Source: Puccinia triticina (lineage: Eukaryota; Basidiomycota; Pucciniomycetes; Pucciniales; Pucciniaceae). From it: a stretch of DNA of 64,000 nt. Shown in pieces: positions 10,785-21,600 of this stretch (the stretch's first letter is position 1; every line of letters begins with the position of its first letter). The position numbers and the translations under genes were made by a program. The notes under the pieces are model-generated. The model did not search any database. It was not told the DNA's origin and saw only the letters and a list, made by a program, of their open reading frames with translations. The DNA is taken from contig NC_070575.1 of NCBI RefSeq assembly GCF_026914185.1, positions 3,555,001 to 3,619,000 on the forward strand, given 5' to 3'.

Positions 10785-10987
10785 ATTGGGGGGCTTGTTT
10801 TAGTGTCTAGTGACCCAGGAAAGGCAGAGGTAACCTCATTCATCCCTTTCCGCACTCAGCAAAAGGTTCTCAGGAACACTTTTGAGCTTTACAGCAGTAC
10901 CAAGTGCTTGTCTGAGTGAAAATAACAGGCAGTACCCCGGTACTGCTAGCGGTACCCGGGTGCCAAATGCCATCTTTATAGGTCACT

Positions 10988-11529
10988 AATAAAAATGCTG
11001 GGCAGAAAGCTTAGCCAAATTAGTTTCAAAATCTAAAAGGTTTGAAACCCCCAAAATTTTGGTCAGCATGTGGTTTGGCTCAAATGGGCCAATCATCATA
11101 GAGTCTGTGTCCAAAATGTATTTTTTGCCTCCAGGACCCTACATGTTATTGCCATACACAACTGTATTTGCTGCAGCAGAACCCTTTCACTTAAGGTTGT
11201 GCCCCAAAAGTTGGATCAGGGGCATGACTCTGGGGTGAGAATTCAGGGTCCAGGGCATTGGGATGGGCCTTGGGAGCCCCCCAAACCCCGGGGTATGAGA
11301 TTTTTCTTTTGAAGGGAGGATTTCCTTGGTGTTGATGTCCTCCCAGGGGGTATTTTATGATTTTTTGGCTTCCAATGGCCATGAGCTACGCACATGATGA
11401 TTGTAGCTGGTGTAGAATGAGAGATCAAAAAATATTTGATGACAGATTGAGATCCACCAGGAAAAAAATATAGTCACTTGATGGCAAGTGACATGATGCA
11501 GCTTTGGTTTCTGATCCAGAGCTGCTCCA
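10988..11529. other. No gene recognised
   Basis: Sequence to the right of the non-autonomous hAT insertion. No convincing ORF or repeat. Confidence 0.4.
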
Positions 11530-12054
11530 GTGCTGCTCCAAATCTGCTCCATCAGCACTTGTAGAGCTTGCAGGACTGCACCAGAGCACTCAATGCACAG
11601 TCAGCTGATCCTAAACTCTTCCCAGGAACAGCTGATGCTCATCAAAAGCTGAGCAGTAGGCATTGACTGAGCCTGGGCCAAATCTGAGCATTGGCTGAGC
11701 CTGGTCCACAGCTGAGCATTGGCTATTCCAAGCCTGATACAAAGCCAAGTGTCAGATGGACCAAGAACGTTCCAAATATGAGCTTCCAAAGCTGAGAATC
11801 ATCTTGGAAAAGGCTTGTGCAGAGCTTAGGATCAGCTGGGACAATACTGTCCCAAAGATTAACATCAGCTGGGCCAAGAATTTTCAAAAGCTGAGAATCA
11901 GCTGAGCCAATACTGGTCCAAAGCTGAGCATTGGCTGGGCCAAGGCTGTTCCAAAGCTGAGAATGTGGTGTTTTAAGACTATTCACAAGATTAGTATCAC
12001 CTGAGCCAAGGCTGTTCCACAGCTGAGCATCAGCTGAGCCAAGGCTGGTACACA

Positions 12055-12463
12055 CAACAAAGGGTAGTTAATTTATCAGTTACTATCAGTTACTTTTCTT
12101 CTTTGGTCTTTAATTTAAAATTAGGAGCAAAAACAATACATTCTGTCAGCTAGATCAAAAAGTCAGAGCTCTCCTCTAAAAACGGGTGAAATAATTTTTT
12201 ATTTTGGTCAAAAGACTGATTGCATATCTCTGATTCCATGTATGATTTTTATTCAATTTAGTTAATTTACTAGTAACTAAAAATTATACATGGAATCAGG
12301 GATATTTAGTCAGTCTTTTGATAAAAATGGAAAATTATTTAACCAATTTTTAGAGTAAAGCTCTGACTATTTTACCTAGCTGACATAATTTATCATTTGG
12401 TTTCTAATTTGAAATTGAAGACAAAAGAAGAGCATTAAATGAAAAATTAACTACCCTTTGTTG
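12055..12463. mobile_element. 409-bp fold-back MITE, copy 1
   Basis: Begins CAACAAAGGGTAGTTAATTT and ends with its reverse complement. The arms remain imperfectly complementary almost to the centre (for example GATTCCATGTAT against ATACATGGAATC near 12233 and 12285). Flanks GTACACA and GTACTACA resemble an imperfect target duplication. No coding capacity. Confidence 0.8.
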
Positions 12464-12539
12464 GTACTACACAGCTCAGAATTTTCTGAGCCAAGGCTGG
12501 TCCAAAGCTGAGCATCAGCTGAGCCAAGGCTGGTACACA

Positions 12540-12948
12540 CAACAAAGGGTAGTTAATTTATCAGTTACTATCAGTTACTTTTCTTCTTTGGTCTTTAATT
12601 TAAAATTAGGAGCAAAAACAATACATTCTGTCAGCTAGATCAAAAAGTCAGAGCTCTCCTCTAAAAACGGGTGAAATAATTTTTTATTTTGGTCAAAAGA
12701 CTGATTGCATATCTCTGATTCCATGTATGATTTTTATTCAATTTAGTTAATTTACTAGTAACTAAAAATTATACATGGAATCAGGGATATTTAGTCAGTC
12801 TTTTGATAAAAATGGAAAATTATTTAACCAATTTTTAGAGTAAAGCTCTGACTATTTTACCTAGCTGACATAATTTATCATTTGGTTTCTAATTTGAAAT
12901 TGAAGACAAAAGAAGAGCATTAAATGAAAAATTAACTACCCTTTGTTG
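12540..12948. mobile_element. 409-bp fold-back MITE, copy 2
   Basis: Apparently identical to 12055-12463 and displaced by exactly 485 bp together with its minisatellite flanks. This is therefore a tandem segmental duplication (period 485 bp) and not a second insertion. Confidence 0.85.
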
Positions 12949-15726
12949 GTACTACACAGCTCAGAATTTTCTGAGCCAAGGCTGGTCCAAAGCTGAGCAT
13001 CAGCTGAGCCAAGGTTGGTCCACAGCTTAGCATCAGCTGAGCCAAGGATGGTCAACAGATGAGCATCAGCTGTTACAGGAGTGGTCAGAAGCTGAGGATT
13101 GGCTGGGTCAAGATTGATCCAAAGCTGAAAATAAGCTGAGCCAATACTGTTCCAAAGCTGAGCATTTGCTGGGCCAATGATAGTCCTAATCTGAGTCTAA
13201 ACTGAGCCATGAGTGGACTAAAGCTGAGAATCAGCTGGGCCAGGACTGGTCCAAAGTTGAGCATGAGCTGGACACCAAAGCTGAGCATGAGCTGGGCACC
13301 AAAGCTGAGAATGAGCTGGGAGCCAAAGCTGAGTATCAGCTGACCAGAAATAAGGATTAGTAGTAAAGATGGCAATTGGGACCCGGGTACCCACCACGGG
13401 TACCCGTACCGCCGACCTTTTTTGGCCAAAATAGATACCCGTACCCGTAATTGTACCTGTGGACGGGTGTCGGCGGTACTTTGGCGGTGTACCCGCGGGT
13501 ATACCGCCTAGACTTGCCACAAAAATAACTCAAATATATATTTATTGCTCTTGTCTGATCACTTCTAATCCACAACTAATACTTTTTTTTCCCTTGTCCT
13601 TTGAACTTCCCTTGTCCTTTGAACTTCCCTTCTCCTTAGCATTTGACCTTTTCTCCTGCTGAATTTGAGCCTTCCATTTAGCCAGGAGGCCATCCTCAAT
13701 CAATCCATTTCTCGAGTAGAAGGCCACCGTCATGCCCCTTCTCAATGATCGCGCTGAGAGCCGGTGCCTCTTTGCCAACACATAATCGCGGCCAAAACTG
13801 AAAGCCCTTTCCACATCAACCAATGTAGCTGACATATCAGACCGTCAGTGCATTTATCAATGAAGGACACAAAGAAACCAACTCACCTGGACAACTCAAG
13901 ATATTGAGTGCCATCTGCAAGAGACCCCCATGAGTGTTTCCAGATCGCTTTTGGTTCATCCACCACTTGAGTGGATTTACGGGTTCGTCGCCTTCCAATA
14001 CTAGCCCGCCTGCGAGCCAGACGTCCAATGCATCTGTTGAGCAGCGTCCACCTCGGGCAGCAGCAGCACTTCCAAGGCCAGCCAACATACCAGTCTTGGG
14101 CTGAGGGACACGAACTCAAGTGGATTAGCATGTAGAAAAAATTATTCTATGAATAAATAGAAATCAAGTCTTACCTTGTTGTTAGATGATGATGAGGGGG
14201 TCATCGGGATGACTGCAGGCTTGTAAAAAGATACCCACATCTCCCGGGTTAGCCGTATCGCTTCAATGATCCACTCGGGTTCCCAATTTGCTAACTTGAA
14301 GTATTCATCCCTAAAAGATGGGTGGAGGACTGAATCATGTGTGTTAGTGACAAGGAAGTGATATTTATCAATATGAAAGCAAGAAATTAAACTTACCAAT
14401 AGCTATCCTATAAAGAGGGGAAGTGTCAGTAAGGCTGTAGTATTTGTTGGTCACCTTTAACCCAAGCCGACAGGCATTCCTTAACGCCGGTGGATAAGCT
14501 GAACTGCTGATCACTGACGACAAATGCTCAGTGATTTTATCAATGAAGACAAAAATATTTGATAATCGAGGTGAGGCAGAGACCAATATTTGAAGTGTGA
14601 TCTCATTGAAGAGCTTCAGTACATCAACAAGATCGTGCGCCAAGTTGAAATTGGACTCGTCCAAGTAGTGCTTACGGTCGATTCCGTGCCACTTATGACG
14701 TTGCCACTCAACGCTTGAGTGAAGCAAAGAAAATACATATCAGCAGAGGGATACGAGTAATAAAATCAGCTGAAATAAGAATGACTTACATGCCATCCTT
14801 GCATCTGATGATGCTGGAGAGTTGTGTATAGGTGGAATTCCATCGCGTTCAAACGTCTCTTCCAACCGTATGAGGGGTGGAACACTCCTTTTTGCTACAT
14901 ATTTCTTTGAACAAGTTCCTCGAGTTGGGGGAGTACCTAAGTTTTTTAGCAATTGCACGGAACTGGTAGGGAGAAAGGCATCAGTCAGACTTGCTTGAAA
15001 GGAAATAAGCAGGAAGCTATCTTACTTTAGCCAAGCTTTGTTTACAGCCACTTGTGGTGTATCGATCCTCTTCATCCTTGTTGCTAGCGTTATTGATATC
15101 ATCCAGCTCAAGCATTGTAGAGTCCTCAACAAGTTGAGTAGCATCCTCGCTTGCGGTAGATTCTCCATCTTCGGAAACAATATCTTTCTCGATGTCAAGA
15201 CTTGAATGTGAAAAACAGGCCTGTCAGTCTCTTGACATGAAACAAATAAGATGCCCGTTTGGACTCACGGTATTATTTGGTCAGCTGCAATGTTGTTGTC
15301 GCTCTCTGAATCTGAATTGTCTGAATGATCCCAATCCGATGTAGTTTTGGTATTTGAAGTCGTTGCTCTCTTGTGATTTCCAAATGGTTGGAGGATACCT
15401 TGGACAATTAGATTGAGCATGTGCGCAAAACATTGTATCCACTCGGACTTCCCTTTAAAACAAGCCCACTTCTGCTTCTTGAGCTCCCTTACCATAACTC
15501 CATTGTTGGCCACGCTGTCGCTGACAATGCCACAGATCTGGGTAAAAATGTAGTTGATGAGCTGGTTGAACAATTAGAAAAAGTTGAATAAAGAGAACCA
15601 AGATTGAAGATACAATACCTTATGCTGAATACCAAACTTTTGCACTACCAAGCTGACAGTCTCGGCTAAGTACTCACCGGTGTGCCAATGGGAGAGCCGA
15701 ATGAAATCGAGAGGCATTGCCTCCAG

Positions 15727-16692
15727 TGTCAGCCTTAGAGTCATCACAGCTGACCTAAAAGCTGCCTGTTCTACCTTTGTTACATATAAATTACTTTATA
15801 TCTTTTTCATCTTAAGAGATAACCTTGTTTTGACTTCATATTCTGTTTCCTCATGCAATTTTAACCCTAGTTACAACTTATTAATTCATTGTAACTATAC
15901 TCCTTCCCTGAGTTATTGAGTTGTGGCGCGCTTGCGCAGTTGTGACGTGTCAGCGCTACCAGGCGCGCCAAACCACATGTACATATGTAAATTACATAAG
16001 CAAACTGTGAAAATTTTTGTAGTCAGGATCCCCCTTGCCTGAGGCGGATCTACAGACTCCAGCACACCAGAACCACCACCCAGATAACTCCAGGATCACC
16101 ACCAAAGAGCCTACTATACTCCCAGTATACCTACCATCACAGGCGCCTAGGATATTGACAGTAAGTAACCTCTTTCACTGAACCTTGTTTATCTCAGAGG
16201 TACAACTCTGTGTCTTGCTTGATCTGCTCTTTCTTCTGGTTTTGCCTCCTTCTTGATCACAGGGCTGTCCCTCCAAATCCTCAGGCCTTTGCCTCTATCT
16301 TGATCACAGGGCTGTCCCTTATTATCACTTGGCCTTTGCCTCAAATCTAGGTTACAGGGCTGTCCCTCAGGTTTCCCTTTAAGAACCTTGACTATCCAGA
16401 AGGAAGCTAAAAAATTGTGGCTGGATTAAGCTTATCCAATCCAGATACCCTCCTGAGAGGAAGCTGTAGCACTTCTAGCACAGATTAGCAGCACTCTTCT
16501 GAAGAGTAGCATTGGCAGTGGACGTGCATTCCCACTAGAATAACCTAGTACTTCTCTTTTTCCTTATCCTGCTTGATTTCTCTCTCTCTTTCTCTTTTTC
16601 TCTTATAGTTGTAGTTTCTTTATCCCAAGAAATCCAACTATTGCCCTCCCACTTCTTGTGTCCTGTTGTCACTATAGAGACTCAGGCTCACA
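15727..16692 (+). repeat. 5' LTR of Gypsy copy B
   Basis: Starts TGTCAGCC and ends GGCTCACA. It holds three spaced copies of CACAGGGCTGTCCCT (16257-16370). The near-identical partner is 24274-25239. Confidence 0.95.
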
Positions 16693-16694
16693 AT

Positions 16695-16712
16695 TGGGGG
16701 CCTCATCGGGAA
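16695..16712 (+). other. Primer-binding site, Gypsy copy B
   Basis: TGGGGGCCTCATCGGGA begins two bases after the LTR. It starts TGG, complementary to a tRNA 3' CCA. The equivalent site in the related copy lies at 55744-55761 on the minus strand. The primer tRNA was not identified. Confidence 0.6.
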
Positions 16713-17115
16713 AATTACCCACCTTTTCATAATTCTAGACTGCTATAAAGCCAAAGGACTGATCATCCTGACCAAATCAAACAAAAAACTCTTAAAAATT
16801 CAAAAAATTCACTTTAAAAAAAATTTTCTACATATCCTACTAACGCTAAAATTCTTCTAAAATTATCCAAAATTACTTTTATATTGATAAATTTCCTAAC
16901 TGAACCCTTGAAAAAAAATTTTTACGCCCTGTGTACTCGTGAAAGTGCAGAATTGCGACTCCTCCGCGCCGCTATTTATCCCTTCGTCGGACTTATCCTC
17001 CCCAGAACCCTCTATATCTTCGGATCAAGAAGAGATAGCGAAAAACGGAGTACGCTCAAAAGATTCTCCTGCTTCTTATCTACAATTACCGCAGTTGACC
17101 GTAAAAAAATTCTTG

Positions 17116-17391
17116 ATGGCGCAGACTAGCGCAGACGACGAAAACTACGACGATAGAGTAGTAGCAGATCCGTGTAACGGCAACTTAATCAGTAGCACGT
17201 CGTGGACCCCTATAGCTACCGCAAAAGCGCCGAAAACTCGACGAAAGAAGACCGTAGCTCCCGTCAACATAGCCGAGTGGACTTCTAATCCCTCAGCGAA
17301 GTCAAGCGCAAGAGAAAACAAGAAGAAAGCGTCTTCTACTACTAGGAAAAGCAAAAGGATTTCCGCTAAATCCAAATCTTCAGGTATTTAA
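17116..17391 (+). CDS. Small basic ORF upstream of gag (Gypsy copy B)
   Basis: From ATG 17116 this reads 91 residues (MAQTSADDENYDD...), with an acidic start and a Lys/Arg/Ser/Thr-rich C-terminal half (TRRKKTV, KSKRISAKSK). The frame stays open upstream to about 16933 but without an ATG. The family copy at 55056-55373 (minus) preserves the sequence but not the ATG, and its upstream extension is broken by a TAA. No known domain is recognised. It could be a nucleic-acid-binding accessory protein, a spliced first exon of gag, or leader sequence. It lies between the LTR and the gag start. Confidence 0.4.
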   Translation: MAQTSADDENYDDRVVADPCNGNLISSTSWTPIATAKAPKTRRKKTVAPVNIAEWTSNPSAKSSARENKKKASSTTRKSKRISAKSKSSGI

Positions 17392-17475
17392 CCTTGAAAA
17401 ACTCTTAATCCTCATTTTTACCGCTTAATTACCCTCCCTTCTTACACATAATCATCATGCCTCCTCACCTTAGAA

Positions 17476-18681
17476 ATGGCTGAGACCTCTCCGAAGAGCT
17501 CCGCCACCGGTACCGTCTTAGCCCAGCCGCCGAAGAACGGCTTCGAAGGGCTAGAAGCAGCCTTGCCGGAACTACAGGAGGATTTCCTCAAGCTCCCGGA
17601 AGAGGAGCCGCTCCCCCCAGATACCGGGATCCCCCCGGCCCTATACCAGCCGAGGGAAACATCCATAGCCCTAGCGTCGAGCAGATCCACGCCGGTTCCG
17701 CGGCCTATCGACAGGGAGCAGATAGACTTGACGGTGAACCTTCCTCCGACGAGTCAACCGCCCTCCCAGCCTACCAACCCAGAGGGCATGAGATCCACGG
17801 CGCCGCCCAATCTAGCCCTCCTTCCGTACACTCAGAGCCCTCGACGGGAGGCTTCCTCCAGTCCCATGGACCTTATCCCGGAAGAGGAAGAGCTTTCCAG
17901 CCTCATCAGCATGTTCAACGAACAATTCGACCTATTTGTTCGCGCCAGGGAGGCGCAGAACACGTTAACCATGAGGCGCCTCCTCTCCCAAGCCTCTATG
18001 ACGCAGGAAATGATAATAGAACTAGTTGGGAGGAACGACGGTATCCGTCTCTGTCAAGAATGGATACCCAGAGACGAGCTACACAACCTGGAAGCCTCTC
18101 TAATGAACCAGAACAACGGCCTAGGTCCGCAGAATTCCACGGCGCAAGTATCCCGGCCTCATTCGCAGCTAGCCTTAGTGCCGCACGCCAGTCAGCAACC
18201 CATTCTAGCGACGCCAACGCCGGAACCCACGGGTTCTCAACTACGAGCTATAGCGCAGGAGTTCCAGGGTCCTATTCCCTCCAACCAGGCTCAGTTTCAA
18301 CCGCAGCATCAATCCCAGCCGCGCCTAGAGAGCCAACATTACCAAGGAACTCCTTTGCCGCCGCCGCCACCGCCGTAGACGCTCCAAGTGATGCCGCCAC
18401 CAGCTTCTATACCGCGAGAGGTGGTTCAGTTATTCCGCCCCAGCCCGCATCTTCAAACTGGCGGCTACAATCCACCCCTTTATCCGCAAATGCCGCAAGA
18501 ATTCGCAGGCCACAACCCCCCTCCTCCTCAAAACAACTGGAGAGGATCAGGGAGGAATTGGAGACGCCCTCAGGACGACACTCAGAGAGTTCTAGAAATA
18601 GGAGAATACCTGATGAGAGCCACACGAGGAGTGAGGAGAGGCTATGGACGAGGGAGAGCCAGAGGGAGAGGCCCTTATTAG
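17476..18681 (+). CDS. Proline-rich ORF overlapping the Gag N-terminus, interrupted once (copy B)
   Basis: ATG 17476 opens a frame (MAETSPKSS...) that runs to TAG 18376-18378 (300 residues) and continues beyond it to 18681. In copy D the same frame is uninterrupted for 401 residues (54982-53777), where the TAG codon is CAG. Sections: acidic/proline-rich N-terminus; a helical segment around [19 protein letters not shown] to GRNDGIRLC (roughly residues 133-195); a Gln/Pro-rich stretch; and an Arg/Gly tail ([13 protein letters not shown]) suggesting RNA binding. The Gag frame is open across the same bases, so this is a dual-coding region. No named family is recognised. Confidence 0.6.
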
Positions 18682-21600
18682 ATGAATCTTTACCTAAAAG
18701 CTCTTTAAGTAGTGATTCCCCATTAGGCCTCAGTTTAGATATTGACAATCTCTCTGATCCTTCAAATAGAGAATTTTTCCTCAATAATCTTAAATCTGAA
18801 ATGTCTAGAAATGGTCCTTTGTTTCTAGAAGAAAAATTACAAGTCTTGTTCTCTAAATTCCTCTCTGAATTATCTGGTACTGTTGAAACCATTCCTGGTA
18901 CTCTTCTTGAATCTTGTGTCAGCAATTTTAAAGATGTCCTGAATCATTCCATTCTTGATCTGTTTAAAAATGAATTCATTCCCTTTCTGCTTGATCAAAT
19001 CCTGAACAACATAGGTGAAAGTGCCAGAGAGAAGTCCATAGTGAATAACAATGCGTTAGAACAACTGAAGAAACACATAGATGAGAAGTTTGAGACAGTT
19101 CAAGATTTAATTCTGGTAAATGAATCACAATGTCATTCTAACATGGGGACAATTGGCCAAAATCTGAAAGATTTTGAAGAGAAAGTGAGCAACAATCTTA
19201 CTTCCATTGGTAATCAGATCAATGACCTTCATGCTAATGAGCATAATAGATTTGAACAATCTAAGAGAAGATTCAGTGACATATCTTCTGTAGTAAACAC
19301 TGTGAGCTCAAAGCTGGATTCCGTGTTAATACCAGATGACAGAGACCAACCCCCTCATCTCTTATACAATAATCCCTTCCAGAATATACACCATGAGCAA
19401 CAACAGGAACACAGACCACCTCCTCCTATTCCTACTCCTGAACCCCAGAGACCTCCAAGAGATAACTTTCCTAAGTCTGCTAGCAATACTCCTGATGCTA
19501 AGACCCAAGAGGAATTCCCCTACATTGATCATGGAGCAATAGACTTTGAAATGAGGAAGGAGTTGTGGAAAGGTATCCCCAAAAATGGAGACTGGGAGAA
19601 ATTTTCTGGAGAATTGCCTTACAATCATGAACTTTGGATTAAAAACACTGATATCTTGGTCAGAGACTACTTGATGCTGGATAACATGATAATCAGTAGA
19701 TTAACAATCCTGTTAACTGACACTGCAAGGAATTGGTACCTAGGCATCAGGGACCAGTATGGGAACAAATCTTGGGCTTGGTGGAAGAATGCCATCAGAA
19801 ACAAGTTTGGTACTGAGAACTGGAAATGGAAAATGCAACAAGAGTTTGAGAATGATCACTTTGCCTATGATGGGAGGAAAATCCATAAATGGTTTGGTAA
19901 TCAGAGAGAAAGACTGAAGGCTTATCAACCTGAACTCAGTGAGTATCTTATTTGTGAAAAAATCTTGAAGCAATGCCCTCCAAATCTTGAGCATGCTATT
20001 AAAAGCAGATACAAAAGAGATGCTACTGAAATGAGTTTTGAGGATATGGTTATAATTGCTGAAGAAGTCATAGACAGAGTCATGAAAAGGAACAAGCCTG
20101 TGACAAACAATTATAACACTCCTAATAGATCCCAATGGAGAAACAATACTGCCCCTGAGAAAACTGATAAGCCAACTGACTCCTCCACTAAAAGGAATCC
20201 TGTCTCTGCCCCTGAGAAAGAAAAACTCATCTGTCATTTCTGCAAACAAACTGGCCACTTCTCCAGGGAATGCCCTAAGAAGAAGAGCAGAATTAATAAT
20301 GTAGGAATAGATGATGATGATGATCCCAAGAGTGACAATGGAGAAGATCAAGGTGAACCACACAAGTCTGAATCAGAACTAGATGAAGAAGAAGAGAATC
20401 ATAGAACCAATCACATGATCCTTGCCATGGACAATGGAAATGGTGCCAATTATGACCCCTTAGTTGATTTTGATTTTGGAGCACATGCTGTAGAGTGTGA
20501 GATAAACCAAGACTTCTCCATTGCTGAAATTCAAGCTGAAACTCATCAACCCCAGACCTGGGACAAATCCTGCCAATCTTCCCACATAGAGGATGCTAGA
20601 CTGATGAAATGTAAACCTGATAGAGGAAAAGCTCATCTTACTGGAAAAGCAAATCTCACTACTGTCCTCATTGAATCCAGAGAACAATCATGTCTTCTTG
20701 ATAGTGGAGCTTCTTGCTCAATCATCAGCAACAAATTGCTAGATTCTGTATTACCAGAATGGGAAAACAAACTCATGCCAATTAACCATGCTAAATTTCA
20801 CAGCTGTAGTGACCAATTACAGCCAATGGGCATAATAGAAATGGCTTTGATTTTTCCTCACACTAAAGTTTCCATTAGAATCCTAGCAGAATTTGTAGTC
20901 ATGAAAAATGCAAGAATTAACTATCTTATCCTTGGAAATGATTACATGTCTCTTTATGGCTTTGACATCACAAACAGCAAAGAGAGATTCTTTACCATTG
21001 GAAATGAGAACAAGAGGAAGAAATTCAGCTTTAAGTCTCATCATCTAGAGAAAATGAGCCCTTCCAATGAAATTTCTGCTGTAAAGAAGTCCCTTCCTCA
21101 ACTGCAGAAATTTATTACAGAAGAACTCTGTGAAGCCAAGTTCAGTGATAAGTTGACTATTGAGCAAAAAGAGAAGCTGTTTGAAGTCCTTTACAATAAC
21201 AACCTTGCCTTCTCCAACACCAACCAGCCCCTTGGTGCCATTAAGGGTCATGAAGTTCATATCAAGTTGACAACTGAGAGACCCTATCCTCCTCTCCTCA
21301 GAAGACCTCCTTATCCTGCCAGCCCCAAAAGCAGAGAAGCTCTTGAGCAACACATTGAAGAACTAGTAAACCTGAATGTTCTAAGGAAAGTTGGTCATAA
21401 TGAAGTAGTTGAGATCACTACTCCTGTAATCATTGCCTGGCACAATGGAAAGTCCAGAATGGTAGGAGACTTCAGGGCATTGAATTCCTACACTGCTTCA
21501 GACAGGTATCCCATTCCCAAGATCAGTGAGACTCTGAACAACCTGGCCAAAGCTAAGTATCTGACTAGTATGGATGTACTCAAAGGTTTTCACCAGAATG

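Larger units (their letters stand above)
9110..10979. mobile_element. Non-autonomous hAT element with exact 8-bp target duplication
   Basis: Flanked by the exact 8-bp duplication AGGTCACT (9102-9109 and 10980-10987). Termini are AAAGATGGCA on the left and its complement TGCCATCTTT on the right. The same termini bound the transposase-bearing hAT at 13364-26542, so that family probably mobilised this copy. Both ends carry many GGTACCC/GGGTACC motifs (9125-9500 and 10930-10965), as in the larger element, consistent with subterminal transposase-binding sites. No transposase sequence is present; the middle holds an LTR-like segment and tandem repeats. Confidence 0.85.
11530..13345. repeat. Degenerate 33-bp minisatellite
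   Basis: Units built on AGCTGAGCATCAGCTGAGCC and AAGGCTGGTCCAAAGCTGAG repeat for about 1 kb in total, interrupted by two copies of a fold-back element. The unit is about 33 bp, so on the minus strand it reads as an 11-residue repeat (GSADAQLWNSL type) over 110 codons (11723-12055) and again at 13085-13520. The frame breaks repeatedly and no start or flanking domain is visible, so I call it a satellite. The hAT at 13364 inserted at its right edge. Confidence 0.75.

Noticed and set aside
12051..12960. Two independent insertions of the same MITE
   Set aside because: Flanking minisatellite is duplicated with the element at an exact 485-bp offset, so this is a segmental duplication.
16695..16712. 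Assigning the primer tRNA as tRNA-Pro
   Set aside because: The site begins TGGGGG like Pro-primed elements but diverges afterwards; identity cannot be decided without the genome's tRNA set.
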